The position numbers were made by a program, and so were the translations under genes. From the NCBI GenBank assembly GCA_019802505.1, contig JAFMOC010000072.1, positions 531,001 to 595,000 on the forward strand: a stretch of DNA of 64,000 nt. Reading direction: 5' to 3'. Under the pieces are notes generated by a model, which worked only from the letters and a program-made list of their open reading frames with translations, did no database searches and was not told the DNA's origin. How positions within the stretch are numbered: the stretch's first letter is position 1; the number at the start of each line of letters is the position of its first letter. This document shows positions 12,072 through 27,000 of this stretch, one piece after another. This DNA comes from Corydoras sp. C115. Its lineage: Eukaryota > Chordata > Actinopteri > Siluriformes > Callichthyidae.

Positions 12072-15000
12072 CACACACACACAGTATACACACACACACA
12101 CACGCACACACACACACATATATATATGTGTGTGTGTGTGTACATATGTTTTTAGACAAGTATTACTAAACCCAACTGACATTTTTTTATTACTTTATAA
12201 AATGTGTACACAAATTCTTAACTATTGTTTACAATAAACAATATCAAATATGTTTTCAAATATTTTTTTTTTAACAGAGAAAAAAACTAACCTGTCACAT
12301 TGACCTTGCGGATGTACTTAAGGAGGAGATTTCCATCGATCGGATCCATTTTGGAGCAAAGTCCCACCTTGCCTGGGCAAAGATCTCGGTGCATGTTATG
12401 GAGGGCATGGGCCATGGCATAAACTGCATTGATCACAAACATCACTTTCCCCTCTTGCTCATATGTTGAATCCTTTCCAATTCTCTCTTGATCTGAAATA
12501 AAATAAATAATAACCTTTAGTGAATGTTACAAGCAATAAAGTCACATGAGCAAAAGGTATATTCATTGAAATATTAAATGAGTTGACTAAAAAATCAGAG
12601 GGAGATTGCTCTTTGTTCATTTAAATTGTTCAGCTTTGGAGAGAGTTGGAAAAGGCTATGCTGCAGGAGAAAAATCAATTTCTGGCACTAACTTAACAAA
12701 CTAATTTACTGCAATTACTTGAAAACAACTTCCCACACCTCTTCCTATTGCCCCTGTTATAATTAAGTGTCAATGTTGCTGTCTTCCATGAATTAAATAA
12801 TGCAGACAAAAGAATAATTACTGTATCTCTGTACTTAGCTACTGAAAAAATAAGCTTGCATTTCTTCCTGGGATTTAACTCCATATTTGCTCTAAATACC
12901 AAAATAAGCTATAATATTAGGTTGCTTCAACATTAAAGGGTCATATTGATTTAATCAACATGGACACAATTCTGAGTCATGATTTGATATTTAAATTATC
13001 CACACCATTTCCTGGGAAAGCATACTGAAATCATTTTTGATAGTGAATTCTAAATCTTTCATTATTTTCTTAATGTGTCCTTTTAAACAATTAAGTGCCT
13101 GTGTCCCTGCATGTCCTTTATGCCACAGCTAATAAAATGGCTATTTATGCATGAAGGTGGAATAATCCATGGTGGAATAGCAAGAACGAGCAAGGCTTTC
13201 TCTTTATTCTTGTTCACATTTAATTATTCCTTACGTTATACTTAGAATCAACTGTAAATTAATTTTACCATTGCTAATACTGGGAGTCATATGTGCAATA
13301 TCACATTATTTAAAATTTCATTTTCTTAACTGGTGGTGGTGGTGTAGTGGTTAGCATGTTTGCCTCTCAGTGTTGAGCAATCCACGTTCAAACCCCAATC
13401 AAAGAAACGCTATCAATGATGTCCGCAGCTATCATAAATTGGAGTGTGCCAGAGTTTTACTTGTTCAGGATTTATCATTTGATTATTATTCTTATTTCCA
13501 TCTGTCAATTTCCCCATTGTGGGACAAATAAGGGGCTATCTTATCTTATCTTATCAATCTGGGTGGAGTTTCCTTGTTCTTCCCATGACCCAGAATCCAA
13601 AAACATGGATTCAAAGTAAATTAAACGCTCTAAATTGCCCCATATAGTGTGTGGTTGTGTGGGTGTCTGTGTAAGTGTGTAAGTGAGTGAGCCCAGTAAT
13701 AAGTGAGTATCTGCCCAGTGCCCAAAATATTCTCCACTGGATGGGCATGGGGAACAAACTAACTCCCCACCATGAGCCTAGCAGAGGATTAAGTGGAATA
13801 AGTTTTTGCTCCACTGTTAAAAGTATGGTTATATTTGACTTTAAGACTACAGTTAAAGTAATTAGATTTCGAGAAATAATATTAAATATTTTGTATTTCG
13901 AAGAAACGCTATAAATGATGCCCGCAGCTATCACAAATTGGAGTGTGCCAGAGTTTTACTTTTTCAGGATTTATCATTTGATTATTATTCTTATTTCCTT
14001 CTGTAAAATGTAATGCCATGTTTAATTGATATGGACATGTATTCACCAATGGCCTTGAAGATGACCACGGCTTTCAACAAAAAAGTTTTTTTAATGCAGT
14101 ATATTGCAAAACCATTTGCAATAGATTAAATATTGAAAATGTTTGAACATTAATGTGTAATTTATTTATTAATGTTGCATTACTTTGTTTAATATAGTAC
14201 ATTTTTATAATTGATTATTTAAAAAACGAACCCATAAAGAGACATACATAATAAAAAGGTTAACAATTTTTTTTTTTTTGTAAGCTGCTTAGCTGTGGGT
14301 CTAATATTTTTTACACAATTGTATTAATTAGCTAAAAAAATTCAAATTAAAATCCATTCTTTTATTTTGAATGGCTTATAGCAATAAATTATTAGAATTG
14401 TGGTGCTCATTGCTTAACAGTGACATGCACAAGAAATAACAACGTGAGTAATTGTGGGACTTTGCATAAGGGCCAGCTTTGATGACACATGCCCCTCAAT
14501 CACATATCTTTGTCCTGCTTTATCCACAGACACTCAGTTCTTATCTTGAATCCGAGCACGCTCACACACTCCGCTCTCTAAAGGCTTTCGGCCTTTAGAA
14601 AAATCCATTCACATTAAATGAGGCAACACTGAGGAGTTTTGAGGTGCTTGCTAGTGTCACAGGCTGTGACAGAGTAGCAGATACCTGACCTACTGCACCT
14701 CTTACCACTCAGGGGCTTTAAAGAGTCAAGCTCGTTTCCGCTGAAGGCACAGTTTCCCCTGAGACTAATGGCTTGCAAGAAAAGCTTCAAAGATTTTTTG
14801 TTATTCTCCAGAATGCATTTTCAATCCTTTTCCTTTAGAATATTTTTTTTAACATATTAGTAATTTCAAAGGTTTGTAATACAATTTGTGCAATTATAAA
14901 AATTGGATATTATGACTACATTTGACCTAAATAGTGCATCTTGTTCAATTTAATATTGTTTAATGCTGTCCATAACAAATACATTATGGCAACACTGAAT

Positions 15001-18000
15001 TTACCCTTGAAGAACAATTCTGCACCCATGTCACAGAATAGTAAAGATATCCGCCTTCATTTGGGTGGATATCTTGTTTATGACGTTCTGGCACAATTGG
15101 ACATTAGTTGGACACTGGGGTTATAGAGGGCGGCATGGTGGCTTGGTGGTTAGCACGTTCGCCTCTCAGCACTAGGGAATCCCGGTTCGAATCCCCATCT
15201 GGGTGGAGTTTCCATGTTCTCCCTGTGTCCGCGTGGGTTTCCTCCGCGTTCTCCGGTTTCCTCCCACAGTCCAAAAACATGGATCAAGTCAATTGAGTTC
15301 TCCAAATTGCCCCATGTAAGGGTGTTTGTGTGCATGTCTGTGTGTGTGAATGTGTGCCCAGCGATAGATTGGCATCCTGTCCTGGGTGCATCTGCCCAGT
15401 GCCCGAAACGTTCTCCCCTGGATGGACATGGGGAACCCCACCGCGACCCTAATAGAGGATCAAGCGGAAGATAATGAATGAATGAAACTGGGGTTATAGA
15501 GCCTCCAGTTGGTGTATCATTTTGCAACCCTTTGTCCTCTGCGGCTGCAACCCCTCAACTGGCATGCAAGTCCAAAAAACATGGATCAAGGTCAATTGAA
15601 GTACCCAAATTGCCCCATATAGAGTGTGTTTGTGTCTGTGTGAGTGAGTGTGTGCCCAGCAATAGATTGGTGCCCTGTCCTGGGTGTATCTGCCCAGCAC
15701 CTGAAACGTTCTCCTATGGGCATGGGAAACACCCCCCCAAACAAACACAACCCTAGTAGAGGATAAAGCGGAAGATAATGGATGGATAATCTGTATCATT
15801 TGGTAACTCACTGTTATTTAATGTTCAAGGCATGTTCTATCTGTCATTTTCTTATTTACATCTAAGTGTCTTAAAAATACTCATAGTTGTTTACTTATAT
15901 TATAAGGTTTAGGATATTTTATGTTAACTATTTTACTAGGATCTACTCTATGATGGAAATTCAGAGAAGCAGATGACCTTCTTCAAAAAGTTATGCCTTA
16001 CATTGTGCGTTACTTAACCCATGGAATATTGTCAGGAATATCATAATAGTTCTATTTAAAGCAATTTAAGCATGGTAACTTGGAGGTTTTTCGTCTTCAA
16101 CTTGATAATACATTCCAGTAACTGTTGATCTCTGATACAATTCAAAAGGCTTTAGTCTTTAAATTTATGTCAGCACTCGACTGTTACTTGGATATACTAT
16201 TAAGTTGAAGCTTTGCCTAACAATGTTGTTAGTTATATATTAAAACATAGACACAAACTATCAAAAATTGCAAAATGCTAAATTTTGTATCTCATTCAAA
16301 AGGAAGCATGTATTTTTTTTACTAAACTATTTGAATGTCACTAACCCTTTAACTAATCTGATGAAAAAAGGGAAAAAAAAATCTAGATCAGTTCAATGGA
16401 CAGAGCAATACTGGGCTTTTGTGCAGATTATGCACACATCAGACATGAGTTTAAGATATTTTTCCAATCAGTGGAGGATGTGGAACACATGGTGCTGTAA
16501 ATCAGCCATGAACTCTCAGTGAGAGAACAAAAGTACAGCACAATTGAAAATGAATACCTGGTGATCAAGTTCATACCCTTCGCTACTAGCTACTGGGAAG
16601 AGCTTGGGATGGGAACTGGGATAGACTCTATTGCATGAAGGATTTTAATGGATGAATCACACATTGGTAATGAGTGCTTTAGCCTTTAAAGAGGTGTTAG
16701 GCTTGGGGTGTTAGACACAGGCTTGATGGTGCCTGTGCTGAAAAGAAAAATGGGGAGATGTGTTACAAAAGCATGATTGAGCAGAGTCTGTGAATGTGAG
16801 GTGAAGGCAGGGAAACAGATCCGATAAATGATAAACACCTGATGCCTCATTATGTGATTAATTATGTTTGCAGTGAGGAGGATTGAAAAGGAGCATGAGC
16901 ACTGGCCTGAATGCCAGATGACCACGATTTGTTTGTGTGTCCATGTCACTGTGCACATGATTAAACAAAATATAAGTGTCTTTTGTGGAAATAAAAGTCT
17001 TATTTGTCATTCACATTTACAATGCTAAATGTCACAGTAATTGATATAAATAGGTAAGTATTCAACAAAAATACTACTAATAATAAAATGAATACTATAA
17101 TTATCTACATATTGTATGTATTACGTAAGGATGACTGGTTATAAAAAATAAAAAATAAAAAAATGCATAAATTATTTTCAATAATGTCAATAATGTCTAA
17201 AAATTCCTACTATTTGTAATTGTCTTTATTTCGTAAGGACTCTGTACTTTCTGTACTTACTCTTAAATCCCAAAACCTGCAGTGCTGTCAGTAGGTACAA
17301 CAAAATTACCCCAAAAACAAGATAATTAAGTAGTTCTGATAAACTGCCAAGATCGTTTGTGGGGCTAGTAAATTGAGCTGCCAAGTACATAAAGGATACC
17401 TTCTTACTTTCCATGTATGAACTCTAACAAAGTGCAATGATAATGCTAACACATTCAGTGACCTTTAAGACAATTATTTACAAAAATAAATAAATAAATA
17501 AAAAATTCTGATCCAAGTATAGTGCTGTAATGTTCCAGCAAGTGATCTACATAAAGCTGTGGCCGGCACAGAACCCTGACTATTTCTCGATTTAAGAAAT
17601 TTTGAACCAGTCTTTTATTGAACCACAATGAAACAAAGGGAAAATAAATATATTAAGCTGATATAAGTATATTACTTGAAGCTTGAATATGTGCCATGTT
17701 TATTTATTCATTAATTCATTAATTTACTTTCTTTTAATCCTCTACTGGGGTCGCGGGGGGGCTCCCTATACACATCCGGGGGAGATGTTTCGCGCGCTGG
17801 GCAGATACACCAAGCCAGGACAGAGTGCCAATCAAATGCTGGGCACACACTCACTCACACAGACACACACACAAACACTATATGGGGCAATTTAGAGCAT
17901 TTTATTTACCTTGAATCCATGTTTTTGGACTGTGGGAGGAAACCGGAGAACCCTAAGGAATCCCTTGCAGACACGGGAAGAACATGGAAACCCTACCCAG

Positions 18001-21000
18001 ATTGGAATTCGAAACTGGAATCCCCAGCACTGAGATGATAACGTGATACCCATTAAGCCACTGACTATTTATTTATTTATTTTTGACAGGAAAAAAAAAA
18101 AATAGTAGGTGTCTGTGACAGGTTTTACAAAGCACTGAATAAGTGGAACAGAAGAGTGCACAGACACCATCCTATTTTTAGTTACTGGAGTCCAAATATA
18201 AATTATACCCTTAGTTTTATTTGGATGTGTTACATGTGATGAGCTTGTCAACTTCATGCAAATGGATTTGCAGTATAACAGGCTAAAACAGCAGATTTTG
18301 CTCAAATGGCATTTTAAAAAATTTTTATACCAGATTTTATATTGTATAATGTCATATGTATAGGCTACTGCATAAAAATAGTATATGGACCTTTTGTGAT
18401 TTTTTTAAATTAAAAACAAGGACTTTAAAATCATTGGATCTGCTTTCTTGTCCAACATCTGTTTTTAACCGTGCAATTGTTTTTAAAATGTTTTTTTTTC
18501 ATTGTTAACACTGCCTGCCTTCCTATAGAAATGTTTCCATGAACATTTGGTTGCTTCTTTCCAATAGAAGAGTTTCCATGTTCTCCCCATGTAAGAGTGG
18601 TTTTCCTCCGGGTTCTCTGGTTTTCTCCCACAGTCCAAAAACATGGATTCAAAGTAAAGTGAATGCTCTAAATTGCCCCATATAGTTTGTGTGTGTCCGT
18701 GGGAGTGAGTGTGTGCCCAGCGATAGATTGGCGCCCTGTCCTGGGTGTATCTGCCCAGTCCCAAAAAAGGCATGGGGAACCCCCGTAACCATAGGAGAGG
18801 ATATATTCATTCATTCATTCATTATCTTCAGCTTTATCCTCTATTAGGGTCGCGGTGGGGTTCCCCATGCCCATCCAGGGGAGAACGTCTCGGGCGCTGG
18901 GCAGATACACCCAGGACAGGGCGCCAATCCATCGCTGGGCACACACTCACTCACACAGACACATTCTATATGGGGCAATTTGGAGAACTCAATTGACTAG
19001 ATCCATGTTTTTGGACTGTGGGAGGAAACTGGAGAATCCGGAGGAAACCCACGCAGACACGGGGAGAACATGGAACTCCACCCAGATGGGGATTCAAACC
19101 GGGAATTCCTAGGGCTGAGAGGAGAACGTGTTAACCACTAAGCCACCATGCCGCCTAGTAGAGGATATAGTGGAAGATAAATGAATGAATGAATAAAATA
19201 AACATTTTGATTAACTGGTCATGCAGTTATTCAAACCACAATTTTGCTTTAAAGCTACAATTGCATTGCGGTTTGTTATTTAATCACAATAATCTTTGAT
19301 ATAAGAAAACAACACAAAATTGAAACAAAATCAAAAATTTCCAGGAAAAACACATGCAAAACAATATCAAGATATGATTAACGTCACCTGTTGTTCATTT
19401 CATAAAACAAGTACACAATCCGACTAACTTCTGCTTAACTAAAAATTAGATTCACCCAAAGAAGTACCACACAAAGGTAAATTTAAACTAAATTAAAACA
19501 GAGCTTGATAGACTAAAGCTCAGGAGGACCCTACTGCATTAAGATAAGCTTAAAAAGAGCTAATGATTATTGCCATAGGTTGCAGCAAAAAAAAATCACA
19601 ATTCTTCTGTGTAAGTGTTCTTCAGACAGATTAAATTAAACTAGTGCTTTTGGGCAATGAATCCCAGCGTTATGATTATGAACGACAAAATAAATCCTAT
19701 ATAGAAAAGTGCACCCTACCTACAGTGAAACATGGTGGAGAATCCATTATGATGTGGGTGCTGCTTTACAGCCTTTTGACCTGGAAGCCTTAATTGTGTT
19801 ACAAGCTTAATGAAATCAGTACCTTTTAAAGCAAAATGTGCTACCAAGTGAAAAACAAATAGGCACTGGGTTAAAAATTAGTCCCATAGCAGGGTAATGA
19901 CCTAAAGCACACATCCAAAAGAAAAAAAAAACAAAAAACAAATGGACTTGTGGCATAAGGGCGTGATTGAGCAAAGTCTCTATATAGGAGATGGGCAGAA
20001 AAGATGATATGGAAATTGGAAATACCTGTTGCTTGGGAAAAGCAAAACACTACAAAGAAGAAGAAACTATCTGCAAACAAATGCTCTCTCATATGGCTAG
20101 AAAAAAAAATTGGAGGCTGTCATTGTTGGCAGAACTTGTGCAAGCAAATATTAAAGAAAGAGGCATTTAATCATGTCCCTGTCACAAACAACGTTTATTC
20201 TTTCATTTTGGAATTGACTGCATTAATGTTTTCAGGATGACTTATTTGTTGACTGTCTTTGAACATGCTAAACTATTCAAGTGCTGTAAACTTGGAATAT
20301 ATTCACTATTTCTGAATACATTGGCTGTTTTACGTGTTAATCAAGGCACCAATAATGTTGAACAGTACTGTATGCCATGATTGATGGGATGTGTTTTCAT
20401 GTTCGGTTGTTGATATAAGTGCTGAGAGAAAATATCGCTGACTGTATGACTAATTAAACCCTAGTGTAAACACAGACTTTCTTTTTAGCCCATAATTAAA
20501 CCAAGCCAAATCATTCAGCATTTGGTTGGCACACAGCTCTATTATGTTTGCTGTCTCTGTCTCTCCTCATCTCTTTCTTTTTATCTACCTTCCTCTCTTT
20601 CATTTTCGTTTCCAACTCTTTTCCAACTCATTCTCCCATCTACCAAAGGATTAAATGACCTTACTTGTGCATTTCTTAATGCCGGTCCCTTTCTTCAAGG
20701 CATGGCGATTAAGTTTGCAATTAAAATTGTTTTCCCAGAATTCAGCGAACCAGACATTTCTTCTGTTGTTTTCCAGTGTTCTGCTGATAAAGTAATGATC
20801 AAACCCTAAGATCAAAAAGGACATGTTGGTGTCACAATCTACAGTTGCTTTCAATCAGAATCAATGAAGGATCCAAAGGCATATTCTAGCCTTCAGTTTA
20901 CCTCTAATGGGATGACGTTTTGGTAAGATGGTGATCGCCCCCTCAGCCATTTCCTCTTGGTGAAGCACAGGAGCAATTTTAGAGCCCCAGCTGTCTGAGC

Positions 21001-24000
21001 CCACCCAAATAAAGTGTCCTGTTTGATTGGCTCTCCTTGCTGCCTGCAGTAATCTCCTAAAAAACATCAAAATTATCCATTTGAAATAAATACTTTGAAA
21101 TGGCTCAATATATCATTATATTTATATATGCTTTCATTTCTAAACTCTTCAAACACAAAGACTTTTTAGATTAATTGCAAATAATTACTAAACCAGGCAC
21201 ATGATGTGCATTATTGTGAATAAATCATGAAAGAGAGAGGTGTTGTTAGACCCAAAGCATAACCTCTTTTCCATCATTTATTGTAATTTTGTTAGAACCT
21301 TTTAATAAATCATTCGGTCATTTAATATGTCACACCCACTTCTGTCCCACTTTCGCCTTCCCCTGAATTTCAATCACATGCACTTCACTTATGTTAATCA
21401 GTCACCTCCCTATTTATAGATTATGGGAGTTACGATTTTACGATCCTCCCGGTTACTTTGCTTGTGGATTTCATGAATACCCAGCCAGGTCTCATAGTTT
21501 AGCATCTGAGTTTGGCTGTCTATATTTTCCTGCTACGGATCTTTGGATCTACCTGCCTGTGTAGCGTCTACTGGACTTTGGTTAAATCATTTCCTTGTGT
21601 TTTGTACCCTCTGTGAAGCCACTGCCCTCAATGAATCTTACTTCTTACCTGTATTGAAGTCCTTCCTTTCCACTCGGCCATCACACAGTACATGCCTCTT
21701 TGTCAATTTCAACCATTTCTTTCATTTGCTTAATTAAACAAAGTCATCTATTTAATGCTGCCATAAAATGTTGTATGATCTGTCCACCAACCCTTAAAAA
21801 TGTCACACCCACTTCTGTTTCACGGTCACCTTCCGCCGAGTTTTCATCATGTGCACTTCATTTATGTTAAATAGTAACCTCCCTTGGCGGCACGGTGGCT
21901 TAGTGGTTAGCACATTCTCCTCTCAGCGCTAGGGATTCCCGGTTCGAATCCCCATCTGGGTGGAGTTTCCATGCTCTCCCCGTGTCTGCGTGGGTTTCCT
22001 CCGGGTTCTCTGGTTTCCTCCCACAGTCCAAAAACATGGATCAAGTCAATTGAATTCTCAGAAAATTGCCCCATATAGAGTGTGTGTGTGTGAGTGAGTG
22101 TGTGCCCAGTGATGGATTGGCGCCCTGTCCTGGGGCTATCTGCCCAGCGGCCGAGACGTTCTCCCCTGGATGGACATGGGGAACCCCACCCACTAATAGA
22201 GGATAAAGCGGGAGATAATGAATGAATGAATGAGTAACCTCCCTATTTATAGATCATGGATGTTGTTTTTTGGTGTGTTGTTTCCACCTGGTTACTATGT
22301 CCAGTACTGCCTGTGGCTTTCACAATACTCTCTGTATCACTTTCAGTGAAATACCCAGCCTGATCTTGTAGTTCAGCATCTGAGCTTGGCTGTCTATGTT
22401 TTCTTGCTACGGATCTAGGGATCTATCTGCCCGTGTGGCGTCTAATCATTTTGACTTTGATTGATCCATTTCCTTGTGTTTTGTATTGTCTGTGAAGCCA
22501 TGGCCCTCAGTTGAATAGTCCTTCCTTCCCATTCGAACATTACATAGTACATGCTTCTTTGTCAATTTTAGCCATTTCTTTCATTTGCTTAATTAAACAA
22601 AGTGAATGCTGCAGAATACTGTAAAATGTTGTATGATTTTTTTAAGTAAACAGACACCTTTACTTGAAAAACTACAGTACTTTAACAAAAAAAATACTTA
22701 TTAAACTTATTATACTGATCATAATGAGGTTCTAATTGAATACACTCTTGTTTATTTTCTTTTTGTAGTTTCTCTAATGGTAGAAGATGGAAACACTCAT
22801 GTGGGCTAAACCACAGCCACGTTATTAGCTATGCCAATTCATATCTACATTTAATTGTCACATTTTATCTTATTACTATATAAACACATCCTTAATAAAA
22901 AAAATACAGCTTGCTATACATGGATGCTCTTTGTAGTTTATAGTACTAACCTTATATCATCTTCATTTGCAAAGATAATAACCACCCGGGCATTCGAATT
23001 CTCTCCAAGGTTGCGTATGATCTTCTCAAACTCTCCTGGTTTCGGCTCACGGGGGATCTTCACTGACTGTGAGACACACACATTCCCTGCAAGTGTGAAA
23101 CACAGACACAGTGAAAAAACACACAATCTTTAATTGCATCATATTTGTTACAAACTTGATATTACAAAATTTTACAACAAGTTCTGAGGTACTAACAAAA
23201 ATAAAAGTTTGTGCTTAAATTTTCTGCAACATATTCGTCCTAGATTCACAGTCCTACTTTGAAAAGGAACACTTTGACATGTTCAATTTAAGCTGAAAAA
23301 ACTCCCAAGTTTGTGGTTTAGACCTCAGAGAATATAGCATGGCTTTAAAGAAACTTCTGTTTTCTCTACTGAGAACTACTGTTTTAAGAAAAGTCAAACT
23401 ATTCCCCTGGGTTATTATTGTTTTATGCATTGCTCCACTGAATTTCCTAATTATATTTTATCTTATTGTCCTGCTACTATATATAGTACTGCAGAGTAAA
23501 AGTCTTTTGTATTATACACTCTTACTTGGTCTTCATCTCGATGTCTTAGTTTTAAAAAAGGAACCATATTCTAGAGTAAATTTAAATATTAAAGTAAGCT
23601 GATTAAATTTGTAATGTCTGGTTTGTTAGATGCACATACAAGATGTGTTACTGCATGGTTTATATGAAATACGCAGACAAAGAAAATCAAGATCAATTAA
23701 CTAGCAAGCATATTACACACATCGAAAAAAGTTTGGATGTTTATTTGCAGTAAATGCATTACATAAATATTATAGAAAGCTATAAAACATTAATACAGCG
23801 CAACAAAAAAAGGAAAGTCAGTGTAACATTGAATTAGCTAAGTGATGTAATGACACAGCTAGCTTCTAGAGTGATGTTTCAAATCCCACTCTCCATTAAG
23901 GTTCATCAATCAAATACCAAGACGTATGTGTTAAACGTTTCATCGGCCTAAAAAAAGGTTCAATAAAAGTACAGTTTGTGGTTGCTATAATTTAATAGCT

Positions 24001-27000
24001 GGTCTGTTGATGGATGTTGGTCTACTGGAAAGGGACCAAAACAGAAGGTTGAAAGTAAATGAATTATTTGTTTATTTTTATTTATTCTCACATAGAAGTT
24101 TGCTGAGGCAGTGTACACATACCTGAACAACAACAAACCTGAACCAACAGATCTATTAGACTAGCTTGATTTGATATCAAAATAGATTTAATGTAAATTA
24201 AAGTAAATTAAGTACTATAGTTATTGGCAAAACAGTCACTATGTATAGCTAATGCATTAGAACAAGATTACTTACACATATATTTATTCATTCATTCATT
24301 ATCTTCTGAGGATCCTCTACTAGAGTCGTTTCACATGCCCAACTCTTTTTACATAAAAAATTTACGGGGCAAGCTTTATCCTCTATTAAGTTCCCATCCA
24401 GGGGAGAACGTTTCGGGCACTGGGCAGATACACCCAGGACAGGGCGCCAATCTATCGCTGGGCACACACTCACTCACACAGACACACTCTATATGGAGCA
24501 ATTTAGAGCATTCAATTTACCTTAAATCCATGTTTTTGGACTGTGGGAGGAAACCAGAGAACCCGGAGGAAACCCACACGGACACAGGGAGAACATGAAA
24601 ATTCCACCCAGATTGGGAATCGAACCTGAATACCCAAAGCTGGTAGGTTAACCACCACTTAGCCACAGTGCCACCCGCAAGCAATTAACATAATTAATAA
24701 TAATAATAATAATAGTAATAGGGCGGCACGGTGGCTAAGTGGTTAGCACGTTTGCCTCTCAGCGCTAGGGATTCTCGGTTCGAATCCCCATCTGGGTGGA
24801 GTTTCCATGTTCTCCCTGTGTCCGTGTGGGTTTCCTCCGGGTTCTCCGGTTTCCTCCCACAGTCCAAAAACAAGTCAAGTCAATTGAGTTCTCCAAATTG
24901 ACCCATATAGAGTGTGTCTGTGTGAGTGAGTGTGTGTCCAGTGATAGATTGGCGCCCTGTCCTGGGTGTATCTGCCCAGCGCCCGAGACGTTCTCCCCTG
25001 GATGGGCATGGGGAACCCCACCGCGACCCTAATAGAGGATTAAGCGGGAGATAATGAATGAATGAATGAATGAATGTTCCAAACGTCAAGAGTTAAGTAA
25101 TCAGACACTTAATGCACATTACACTGAACTATGTTTATAACTATCTTCATTGCTGTATTTATTTATTTCATTGTGATCATTCTCTGCATTCCTACTGCTG
25201 TTTCTCTCACTGCTATCTAACGGCCGCTGCAGCCCATATTTTGCTATTCTATATTCACCATCCATTTTGCAGGGTCTGCCAGAGCTGGTGAATGCACAGA
25301 GAGATACCGAAATCCAGCCCCCACCCCCACTACCAATTCCATTCCAGTGCCTTCAGCAGTCAGTAGAGGTTGCTGTTGTATCAGCCGTAAAAAGATAATA
25401 AAATGATACATAATCCGGCCTCCCATCCATCAGACATGGCTAATTGTCCCTGTGGAGAGCCCAGTAGAGCATGTGGCACCCAGAGTAATGTGCTAACCTT
25501 CTATCATTAAAATCGCAGTACTACGTAGAAACTACTGCTTGCAAGATTAACCAAATACTTCATATTTAAACAAATAAGAACCAAAATGATCCCATACTAA
25601 TTGCCATTATCTGTTTGATTAATATGTCATAAAACCATTAAAAGCTTTACATTTTTCCACTTTGTAATTGCTCATTTTTAAAAAAATTATGATTTATCTG
25701 CAGTCAAATGTAACCAATGTGCAGAGCAGCATTAAAAAATAATTAAGCATTTCCTAAGCTGCGATATGTCGCTTTCTTACACAATTTAATCTATCCGTGT
25801 CTTCTGCTTAATCCTATACTAGGGCTGTGGGTGGGGGGGGGGGTCCCCATTCCCATTAAGTGGAGAATGTTTCGGACACTGGCAGGTACACTAAGGACAG
25901 GGTGCCAATCTATCGTTGGACACACTCACATAATTTAGAGCAGCCAATTTACCATGAATGCATGTTTTTGGACTGTAGTAGGAACCCAGAGAACCTGGAG
26001 GAAACCCACATGAACATTGGTAGAATGGAAACCCCACTCTGATTGGGATTCAAATCTGGAATCCCCAGTGCTGAGATGTGAACGTGCTAACCATAAAGCC
26101 ACCGTGCCACCCCACTTGCTCAGCATGGATCTCAATATTCATCATGAGTTGGTAAGTACAGCGTTTATTGTGACAGAACCATTGTCCCTTCACCTGTGCC
26201 AGATGCTGCAAACCAGAAGTGAAAAGAACACAGAATCAACCCAAAATAAACCAGAGTTTAGAGTGCAACCTGCTGTTCACCTGTGAGAACATCTAAAAAG
26301 AATGCAATTAAACACAACTGACCTAAAAAAAAAAAGATAAATGTATTTTCTACAAACAAAACAGACTGGCGAACGTTCTAACCACTATGCCACTGTAATA
26401 CCCTCAATTAAATCTCTGGACATCATTTCTGTGCTATATTTCTGTGCATCTTAACACAAATTATAAATTACTTATTTCAAAACATGGTAAATAAAAATGG
26501 CTAAAAGTTTCAGTCTGCATTCACCAAATGTCATCATCTAAATTATAAAAAGCGAACCTATGTACACTACAGACATTCATTTTAGTAGTGCAAGGTGTGA
26601 TTAGAGCACAGGAACTTTCATCCATTCAGTTCTACCATAATCTGTATATCTGCAGTGTTGTCACAAATACAAACACAATACAAACTCTACTGTGCCTTCC
26701 ACTTCCCAGTTAGTCACACATTTTTAAAGAGTAATGCTCACTCTGCAGTGTTTCATCCATTTTACTTGGTTTTGTGATAAGAGCTTTGATGTAAAACTCT
26801 GATTGGCACTGCAAAATAAAATCCCGTTAAATCCTCTCAGTTTTAATGTACTCTGTTGTTTTGGTGACTCAATGCATATGTCTGCGGGTGTATTTCCTTT
26901 CATCTGATAAATCAGTGCTCTGCGCTAAGAAAGTTAATACCACTTTATTAAGTAGGTATCTTAAATTACATTCTTACTTACTTCAGACATGTATTGACAC

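Larger units (their letters stand above)
2430..12291 (-). other. grm4: grm4 intron (9.9 kb)
   Basis: Holds the LINE fragment, several SINEs, a Tc1 relic and a gypsy relic listed separately. Stretches 2540-2880, 3015-3830, 5010-6990, 7730-8030 and 10180-11450 show nothing I recognise beyond AT-rich sequence. Confidence 0.85.
12493..20664 (-). other. grm4: grm4 intron (8.2 kb)
   Basis: Contains the SINEs, duplicated segment and Tc1 relic listed separately. Stretches 12500-13320, 14010-15110, 15790-16750, 16960-17700, 18070-18560 and 19200-19700 show no recognisable feature. Confidence 0.85.
21057..22950 (-). other. grm4: grm4 intron (1.9 kb)
   Basis: Mostly the tandem LTR-like duplication at 21328-22636 with its inserted SINE. 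21060-21320 and 22640-22940 hold nothing recognisable. Confidence 0.85.

Noticed and set aside
15140..15200. SINE heads as genuine tRNA genes
   Set aside because: A and B boxes are present, but no cloverleaf with a paired acceptor stem can be drawn, and the same sequence recurs in dozens of copies.
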